A stretch of DNA of 64,000 nt from Piezodorus guildinii (taxonomy: Eukaryota; Arthropoda; Insecta; Hemiptera; Pentatomidae), in contig JAJSOM010000051.1 of NCBI GenBank assembly GCA_023052935.1, positions 144,232-208,231 of the forward strand. The letters run 5' to 3'. Positions within the stretch are counted from its first letter, which is position 1. The number at the start of each line of letters is the position of its first letter. Below the pieces are notes generated by a model. The model was not told the DNA's origin. It saw nothing but the letters and a program-made list of their open reading frames with translations, and did no database searches. This document shows, in pieces, positions 56,547-64,000 of the stretch. The position numbers and the translations under genes were made by a program.

Positions 56547-57007
56547 ATATGTACATAAATTGGTTGCATATAACATAGTTTGAAAATAAAAGAAATCATA
56601 TTTTCTAATAAAAATAGAAGAAGACTAGAAGAACATTAATACAAAGCTATATCCTAATATTACTATATAGTAACAACTAAAAATAATTATATATATATAT
56701 ACATTAATATTGCCAATATTTCACAGATTTATGTCAATAGTTTTTATATACATATATACATCATAATTAAAATGTAAGAAATATCCTGAAGATTCTAATA
56801 AATCCTTGAGATGCTGGTATTCATTAGTAAAGCTTAACAATTGAGAATAAAGCTATTTAAAGCAAGAACATATTGCTTCAGGTACATATTGAATACCAAT
56901 AGAAATATATTCCAAAAATATATATATTGGTTAGATAAAAAAAATTAGAGCAATCCTATAACCTGACAACAATATGGCTATGTACAGATTAATATTGTCT
57001 ATAATAA
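56547..57007. other. 3' flank of copy E, right of the insertion
   Basis: Resumes the family repeat cut by the element: AAATAAAAGAAATCATATTTTC, TTGCCAATATTTCACAG, GAGATGCTGGTATTCATT and ATATTCCAAAAATATATATATTGG. Confidence 0.5.
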
Positions 57008-57323
57008 TTACATGCCCACTTGCTCGTACTTGTACCAGAAGTCTGCCAGTTCCTCTATGATCCTGGATAAGGTAGTTGATGTTATCGTCTGTTCTCTCCT
57101 CTTGTGCGGCCATCTCAGGATCATCAATTTGTTTTCTTTGTCTCCTATCTCAGCCATCATGCTGTGCTTGGTTCATCGTTCAGATACTTAAAGAAATCTT
57201 CCAGAGAAGAGGGCGGTAGCTCCTCAAACAAAATCATCTTCCACTGATCTTCTCCATTAATATTGTTTACTAAGTAATCAAAATCACCATCACTAGAAGA
57301 TTCCGACTCTATTCCCAGTTCAT
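57008..57323 (-). pseudogene. Microexon family copy E, frameshifted terminal exon
   Basis: Homologous to the terminal exons of B and D, with an intact acceptor (ATGTTCCAG) and phase-1 entry. The frame opens DELGIESESSSDGDFDY and continues to LEDFFKYLNDE, then reads PSTA and a TGA at 57157-57159. One nucleotide is missing relative to D just after the DE codons. In the other frame the family tail resumes at ENKLMILRWPHKRREQTI and ends YKYEQVGM before TAA at 57008-57010. This looks like a pseudogene, but a shortened protein ending at the early stop cannot be excluded. No microexon or first exon was found to its right. Its 3' flank is split by the Ty3/gypsy insertion. Confidence 0.65.
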
Positions 57324-57588
57324 CTGGAACATTAAAATTACAAACTTGTATTATACAATAATATATAAAAAACATTCTCATTTATTATAGAGCTAGGATT
57401 GTAAATATGAGATAGAAGCCCTTGGTAAAGATATAGAAATGGAAATCTCTAGAGGAAAAATAATGATTGACATCCTAAACTTCATATCATGGAATAAAAA
57501 TATTAAATCATTAACAATAATAATTGATCACTCCTTTATCCTTGGCACTCTGCCTAAATTTGGACCTTAAAACAAACAGATTTGTTTA

Positions 57589-57738
57589 TTTATTTAACGT
57601 CCCTTTATGCTGCTGTGACACAGGCTCGAGACCACCTTTTAACGCCCCTTCCGAAGGGTGGCATAACTAAGGATTTTTTACTCCCATTAAAAAAACCTAG
57701 GGCATAGGAGGCTGTTATGCTAACCACCATGCTACAGG
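57589..57738 (-). mobile_element. SINE family B, internally deleted
   Basis: TTTATTTAACGTCCCTTTATGC joins directly to ACAGGCTCGAGACCACC, and the B box is missing. Ends GCTAACCACCATGCTACAGG. Confidence 0.65.
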
Positions 57739-57837
57739 TAACCACATAATACAAACAGAGGTCGAGAAATTCCTGGCACAGGAGATGGACTTCCTAAGAA
57801 GAAGCCATGGTAGACAAGGAGCAAAATATATTATATG

Positions 57838-59356
57838 CACTCCCCCCCCTTATAAGTATTGAAACACCCATGATTCTCAGTATTTTCTTGGTTTTGACCT
57901 TAATCCAGACTTTGTTTATGTTTATAGTAATTTTATTTATTATATGAAAGATATTAGTTATTACACATACCATTTATATTCACTTTTTACCAACAAATGA
58001 TGGAATTTTGTTTCATTTATTTTAAATTGCTTTTCAGTCAATGTTTATCTTTCATTTGCCTTAAGTCTGTTCTATCTTCTCTCTTAAGTCTAGATAAAAT
58101 AATTAATTTAATCACAATGAATCATTCAAGTCACGATGCTTCGGTCAGAACTCTCTTTGGAAAAGGCAAATCATTGCATTGCATTGCGAATCGTCTTGGG
58201 ATTCAATATTCTACCGCTTTAAGGACCATAAAAAGGTACAGAAAGACTGGTAGTCAGTCGAGATGACCATCATCAGGGCATCCCAGGGTTACTAACCCCA
58301 TAGATGACCGCTTCATTAAAATACAAGCACTTTGGAAGCATAATTCTACTGCATCTTCCACTAAAAACCTGATCGATGGTGTCGAGGGTTATTTATCTCA
58401 GGGTCAACGGTCATTAGGAGACTGAGAGAGTCAAACCTCACGTAAAGAGGACCTGTGAAAGGTCCTCTTCTCATTGCAGAACACCATGTAAAAAGATTAA
58501 GATATGCAAGGTAACACCAATCTTGGACGGTAGAGGAATGGAAAGTAGTTTTATTCACTAATGAAACGAGAGTGGCCCTTAAACAGGCCAGGTGGCCATG
58601 AAAGAGTTTGGAGAAGGCCTAGAGAATGGTATAGTCAGTGCTGCATGTTAGAAACTGAGCCATTTGAAGGGGGTTCTATCATGGTTTGGGATGGCATATC
58701 TTCTTTAGAGGCACGCACCGAGTTAGTGCCAATCCAAGGAGGGGCTTTGAATGCTTTGAGGTATATAGAAATGATTCGTCAGGATCATGTACTGCCTTTT
58801 ATGCCATTCATAGGCTCTGAATCATTGCTCATGCATGATAATGCTCGTCCTCACAAGGCAAGATGGGTTTCCGAATACCTGAGCACCACAGATATTCACA
58901 CCATTGATTGGTCAGCTAGAAGTCCTGACCTTAACCCATTCGAGGACGTTTGGGATTATCTCGAAAGAAATGTTCAGTCACAAGATTCACCTCCTACTAC
59001 CCTTGAAATGCTAAAGACAGCTGTATTGAAGGAGTGGGACAATATACCCCAAGATTTTCTTCAAAATCTTTTTACAAGTATGCCAAGACGGATGGAAGCA
59101 GTCATTCAAGCCAGAGGGAGCAAAGCATCTTATTTAATGTAAATTTAAAGTTTAAAATGTAAAATAGGAAAATTTTAAAAAGTAAGTTTTCTAAATTTTT
59201 TGTTTATTGGAAGAAATATTGTAATTTATTTTAATAAAACCTGTTTAATTTCCAGTTTAAAAATGTTAATTATTAAATTCAGAACCTTTCTTTAATATAA
59301 AATAAAGAATGTTTTTGAAAAATTTTTAAGTGTTGCAATACTTTTGACAGGGAGTT
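57838..59356 (+). mobile_element. Tc1-like DNA transposon, degraded (DD34E)
   Basis: TIRs: ACTCCC...AAGTATTGAAACAC (57,839-57,867) and GTGTTGCAATACTTTTGACAGGGAG (59,330-59,354). The transposase N-terminus starts near 58117 (MNHSSHDASVRTLFGKGKSL) with helix-turn-helix RTIKRYRKTGSQS, then a TGA. The catalytic half is open over 58561-59142: VWDGISS, FIGSESLLMHDNARPHKARW, TIDWSARSPDLNPFEDVWDY, QDFLQNLFTSMPRR. The first catalytic motif reads LFTNETR, with Asn for the usual Asp. Several stops: inactive. Confidence 0.85.
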
Positions 59357-59394
59357 TAACATTGAAAATTGGCAGCTTCACTTGTTTGGCTGCT

Positions 59395-59605
59395 TAATGA
59401 GGATGGGAGAAGAGAGATTGAGATGGGAGAAGGAGGCTTTCTATCAACTTTTAGGTCTCCACACCCCTACAATTTATTGGTACCCACTTTATAGAGACGA
59501 ACACCAGAAGGACATTCCAACCCAAAAGTTGATCCACTGCTGTTACAACTGAATAACAACTACCTAGCCACTGCTGGACTCAAATCCAGGACACAATAAA
59601 TAATA
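59395..59605 (-). mobile_element. SINE family A copy
   Basis: TTGGTACCCACTTTATAGAG, GGACATTCCAACCC, TAACAACTACCTAGCC and TCAAATCCAGGACACAATAAATAATATTT, like 36,300-36,410. Confidence 0.55.
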
Positions 59606-59919
59606 TTTTATAATCCATATGGCAGTGAATTTGGAAAAAAGATCCAAGGTAACTTCGAAAAAAAAACATAGAAAAGTCTAAAGTATTGTGAATAGATAAA
59701 GAGGGAAGAAAGGATAACAGGTACAACAATTGTAATTTGGTGTCAAATGAAAATGCAATTCTTTTAGTATGGCAAAAACACTACTAGCGTACCTTTTCAC
59801 TCTAGGAATACAGGTAACATCCACAACATGATGGTCTTAAAAGACCTTGGATCTGCGAAAACCAGGTAGAAAATAATGAGAATAGTGTTATAGAGGAACA
59901 TGAGATTATATTATTGTCA

Positions 59920-61255
59920 AGAAATGGTCAAGTGCCTCCAGAACCTCATCCAAAAAGATCCGGTCGCAAAAGAAACCTCAGGACTCGGAAAATAATATTA
60001 TAATTCCAATTTTTAAGAAAGGCAACAAAACAAAATGTGAGAAATATAGACCAATATGCCTATCATCAGTGGTTTTTGAATTATATAGAAGAATATTGGA
60101 ACACAGACTTAGGAGATTGGTGGAGCATGATCTGGAAGAGGAGCAGGCTGGGTTTAGAACAGAGAGGCAAACCAAGGATCATATTTTCTAGCTAAGAATG
60201 GTTTTCAAGAAAGCATGGGATAGAGGAAAAAGGCTATTTTTGACATTCCTAGACTTAATGGCTGCATTACATTTGATTCCTAACCAAGAGATTTAGAATG
60301 CTCTACAGAAAAAGAGTGTCATCTGAGCTAATAAGTGCTATTAAATCAGGATATCAGAATTCCAAAGAAATAGTGTGGCTGAATAGATCTGAATCAGAGC
60401 CTTTTAGGTTTCATAAAGGCGTCAAGCAAGGTGATAGCCTAAGCTCTATTATTTATCATATGCATGGATGAAGTATGAAGGTCTGCAAACAAAGGACACC
60501 CAGAGCAACAGTAGGGTACTGGAATTTAATGCCTGTGTAGGCACAAGACCTCTTGTATGCAGATGACGTGGTCCTAATTGCCGACACCCAAGAATGACTT
60601 GGAAATAAATCATACAAAAGCAAAGTGATGCTCGTCGGTCGAGAGGTAGAAAACCCAGTTCTCATGAGATGTAATAATGAGCCTTTGGAAAAGGTTGATA
60701 ACTACCTGTACTTGGGAACAATCTTGAGCAGAGATGGAAGGATCAACCATGAGGTTTTAAATAGAATCAAGGTGGCTAATGGTGTGTTATACTCTATCTG
60801 CACAACAGGAAATCAAGAAGGAAACAAAAATTGCATTTTTAAACAGTATTTTTGCCTCTCATTTATATGGTGCAGAGAGTTGGAATATCCTTGACTAGCA
60901 AGCAAGTGAAGTAAGGATTGCCGAAATGAAAAACCTCAGGAGAGTTCTAGGTAAAACGGGCAGAGACCAATGGAGAAATGGCAGATTAAGAGAGGAATTT
61001 AGGGTAAGGCCTGTAAAGCAAGTTATAGAGGAACACCAACTAAAGTGGTTAGGTCATGTGTATCAGATGGGCGATGACTGAAAAGCTAAATGGTTTCTGG
61101 AAGCTAAACCAGAGGGTAGGCGACTTAAAGACAGGCCCAGGCTAATGTATCTTGACTAGACGGAGAGGCTATAATATTCTGGGTATGAGATGGAGGGTCA
61201 GTGACAGGGATCGCTGGGAGAGGTGGAACCAAGGGAGTGGCGAAAGAAGAAGAAG
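59920..61255 (+). mobile_element. Decayed RTE-like LINE
   Basis: Frames: IIPIFKKGNKTKCEKYRPIC then LSSVVFELYRRILEHRLRRL (60,000-60,120), a YADDVVLIAD equivalent at 60,560, VDNYLYLGTILSRDGRINHE (60,690-60,755), MKNLRRVLGKTGRDQWRN, VIEEHQLKWLGHVYQMGDD and EGRRLKDRPRL (to 61,140). Many stops and shifts. Confidence 0.72.
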
Positions 61256-61400
61256 TGGCAGTGAAATTGTTTTGTAAATTACAGATATTGGAATAAAGTA
61301 TATTCTGATTAATAATTAAAAAGGTTGTTTTAGAAAGGAATATATTAATACGTATCCTAATTATATAAAAATTAAAATATCTTCCAAAAAAAATAAATAA

Positions 61401-61467
<67 letters not shown>

Positions 61468-61543
61468 GTTACATAATAGTACAAATTAAAAGCAATCCTA
61501 TAGGCTAATAACAATTAAAGAAGATTAACATTGTTTATAATAC
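61256..61543. other. 3' flank of gene D with (AT)n
   Basis: TTGTAAATTACAGATATTGGAATAAAGTATATTC at 61,272-61,305 is the block normally found just 3' of a microexon (17,110; 17,440; 36,445), here without one. (AT)n lies at 61,403-61,460. Confidence 0.5.
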
Positions 61544-62131
61544 TTACATTCCCAACTGCTGGTACTTGTACCACAAGTCTGCCAGTTCCTCTTTGACCCT
61601 GCTCAGGGTAGTTGATGTTATCGTCTGCTCCCTTCTCTTGTGGGACCATCTCAGGATCACTAATTTGTTTTGTTTCTCCCTTATCTCTTTCATCATGCTT
61701 TGCTTATCTTCATCAGTCATAGACTTGTAGAAATTGTCCAAAAAACAAGGTTCAAGCTCATCGGCCAAAAACCTCTTCCATTCTCTTTCATCTTCATCAC
61801 TGTCGTAACCAGAACAATCGAAATCATCAAAACTAGCAGGTTCAGGATCTCTTTTCCGTTTACCTGAAACAATAAAATTACAAACTTGTATGATAATATT
61901 TCAAACAGAAATAGAAATATGATTACAAATATGAGAACTTAGGATTTCTATCTTATTTATAGTTGCTGTATTTTTTAATTAACAAAAAAAAAATATAATA
62001 AAAGCTTAAATTTGTAATGTAATTATGATTGATAAGATCTTTACCTCTTGTGTTGTAATCGGAAAATGAAGTCCCATTGTCGATTTCCATGTCCGTTTGC
62101 AGGAACTGCTCTCCTTCTGCTGCAGTACTTT
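61544..62131 (-). CDS. Microexon family gene D, 3' part (last two exons)
   Basis: Partial member whose 5' exons lie beyond the right edge. The microexon 62045-62131 is 87 nt, phase 1 at both ends, acceptor TTGTTAATAG, donor GTAAAGATC, core EGEQFL. After a 181-bp intron comes terminal exon 61544-61863 (acceptor TTGTTTCAG). It opens KRKRDPEPASFDDFD, has an acidic DSDEDE run, KRFLADELEPCFLDNFYKSM, the basic-aromatic core QNKLVILRWSHKRREQTI, and an amphipathic helix ending YKYQQLGM then TAA. Frame is open across both exons. It is the cleanest copy of the terminal domain and aligns along its length with those of B and E. Function unknown. Confidence 0.66.
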
Positions 62132-62139
62132 CTATTAAC

Positions 62140-63089
62140 AAAAAAAAACAAAACAAATATTAGCTTTGTAGAAGAAGTTTTGATTTACGCCAAAATTAGA
62201 AATATTCAAATATTAAAAATTATCAAGGGTCTTTGATTTATTTAACTTCTACTCTAAGCCACAAGCTGTTCTCTCCAATCTTTGGGTACCCACTTTATAG
62301 AGGTGGTTGAGATGAGGACGATCTCTCTATCTCCAGGTATATACAGTATATGATATCAGATGATGTCATGATTTGGTTTATGTTTTTTTTTTAATATTTA
62401 GTTCCCTTAAAGACATATTTTATTAAATTTTTTTATAATCTGTAATCCTTGGCTTCCCCTTTATATCGTTCCAAAATTTATATTTTCATTTTGTAATTAT
62501 TAATTACCCCTGCTACTTACAAATGCTTTTCTTTGATGATGAATATAATTTATTAACCAGTGAGAGATTCAGGAAGAAAATAGTAAGAAAAAGAAAACAC
62601 TAAAATAGTTGTAACTGTTGCTTGCTATTGCTTTACCAACATTTGTAGCTCCAAATTGTAGGTCATAGACTTGAGTAATTACTTGTTTATTTATTTATTT
62701 ATCATTACTTTATAGTGATGTGGCTAATCGGATGATGCTACAGTAGGAGCCTTAAATTTAGTCTATCCTGGTTAAGATAGAGATCTTTTATGATACTTGA
62801 CATCGCACAGGCTCGAGACAACCTTTTTACATCCATTCCAAATGGATTCATAACTTAGGATTTTGTACTTCAATGTCCAGATAATACCTCACAAGTTTGG
62901 ACAAAAATATTATAAAACTCCTTGACTGATCCATGACTATCCTGTTTGGTTCGATCAACATTTAACATCAAGATTTTTCCATAAACTGTATTTACTATAG
63001 AAACTGAACACAGAAAAAAAAACACTGAATTATAACTCTAGGATTTATTATTCAAAATAATTATATCAAGATTGCTATATTAAGATAAT
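62140..63089. other. Gene D upstream region, no gene apart from SINE debris
   Basis: A SINE-A scrap at 62,280-62,340 (TTTGGGTACCCACTTTATAGAGG). The rest is AT-rich without coding signal. Could hold further microexons or an intron of gene D. Confidence 0.4.
62684..62885 (-). mobile_element. SINE family B, truncated
   Basis: TTTATTTATTTATCATTACTT, GGCTAATCGGATGATGCTACAG, GACATCGCACAGGCTCGAGAC; the head is missing. Confidence 0.6.
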
Positions 63090-63590
63090 GTAATGCCTTT
63101 TATGCCATTCATAGGCTGCCCTAAAAGACAAGATATGTTTTTGAACATCACAAATACTCACACCATTGATTGGTCAGCAAGAAGTCCTGACCTTAACCCG
63201 ATTGAGCACGTTTGGGATTATCTCAAAAGAAAGGTTCGGTCACGAGATTCACCTCCTACTACCCTTGAAATGCTAAAGACAGCTGTATTGGAGGAGTGGG
63301 ACAATATACCCCAAGATTTTATTCAAAATCTTTTCACAAGTACGCCAAGACAGGTGGAAACAATCGTTCAAGCCAGAGGAGGGCATTTCGTCTTATTAAA
63401 TGTAAATTAAAAATTGAAATTGTAAAAAAGGAAAATTTTTAAAAGTTAGTTTTCTAATTTTTTTGTTTATTTACACTTTTAAAATGTTCATTATTGACTT
63501 CGGAACCTTTCTTTATTATACAAAAAAAAAAAACTTGTTTGTAAAATTAAAATATTTTTAACTGTTGCAATACTTTTGAAAGGGGGTTTA
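63090..63590 (+). mobile_element. Tc1-like transposon, C-terminal fragment
   Basis: Frame 63093-63410 reads MPFMPFIGC, then skips the second-Asp region, then TIDWSARSPDLNPIEHVWDY, QDFIQNLFTSTPRQVE. The right TIR-like TGTTGCAATACTTTTGAAAGGGGG is at 63,561-63,584. Closely related to the 57.8-kb copy, but keeps NPIE where that has NPFE. 5' truncated and internally deleted. Confidence 0.75.
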
Positions 63591-64000
63591 GAATGTTGAA
63601 TTGGTTTCTGGTCTTAATCTCTACCAACTCTATCATTGATGATGGTTCACAAGTTTGCCTGAAGGGTTGGCAAAAATATAATAAAAGTCTACAAATGAAT
63701 CATGAGTATTCTTTGTTTGATTGTATCAAGATTCAACATTAAGATTTTTCCATATAATGTAATTAAAATAGAAATTAAACACAGTCCTAAAAATGCTGAG
63801 TTGTTACACAATAATAAAACTAGTGAAATTTTGCCTGCTGAATAATTAAAAAAAAAAATTTTTATCTTATTGGTAAATGTAACAAAAAATATGATGTTCC
63901 ATTGAAAAAAATATAATATGCTAAAACATGATTTAAGCAAAACTATTTTTTTTTTTTTTTTTGAGAAACTATGTATAATATATATCATATAATAATAAAA
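63591..64000. other. AT-rich right end, no gene
   Basis: Only chance ORFs. GGCAAAAATATAATAAAAGTC and ATCAAGATT..ACATTAAGATTTTTCCAT resemble 62,900-62,980, suggesting a repeated unit around the Tc1 fragment. Confidence 0.35.

Overview
This is an AT-rich, transposon-packed eukaryotic window with introns, TATA boxes and spliced genes. Jockey/CR1/RTE-type LINEs, Tc1, mariner and hAT DNA transposons, tRNA-derived SINEs and a Ty3/gypsy element together suggest an arthropod, most likely an insect. I cannot name the species. There is no bacterial-style coding.

The main content is a tandem, mostly minus-strand multigene family that I do not recognise. Each gene has a short first exon beginning MAL-x-AT, one or more microexons of 78-87 nt centred on an E-(K/Q)-(Y/F) motif, and one charged, helical terminal exon. 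Every junction is phase 1, so microexons can be gained or lost without breaking the frame. Gene A (22,949 to 13,905) assembles from five exons into 257 codons plus stop. Gene B (40,306 to 31,393) assembles from three exons into 153 codons plus stop. Gene D (62,131 to 61,544) is the 3' part of a copy that continues off the right edge. Copy C (48,096-48,156) is an orphan first exon. Copies E (57,008-57,323) and F (7,839-8,020, plus strand) are decayed terminal exons that share a 1-nt loss. The copies also share promoters, intron blocks and 3' flanks, so whole gene units were duplicated.

Layout: 1-5 kb, foldback hairpins, SINEs and a decayed LINE. 5.2-10.1 kb, a long imperfect palindrome with copy F in its spacer. 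10-12.1 kb, SINE, LINE RT and an internally deleted mariner. 12.1-23.5 kb, gene A with its 3' tandem repeats and promoter. 24-31 kb, LINEs and SINEs. 31.4-40.5 kb, gene B with LINEs and TIR elements in its introns. 40.5-48.2 kb, SINEs, TIR elements, a LINE and copy C. 48.6-57.3 kb, copy E, its 3' flank split by a 6,705-bp Ty3/gypsy element. 57.8-64 kb, two Tc1 relics, a LINE and gene D.

The Ty3/gypsy element has LTRs of 684 bp with one difference seen by eye, so its insertion is recent. Gag and Pol lie in the same frame, separated by one TGA. Almost all other mobile DNA is truncated, frameshifted or nested.
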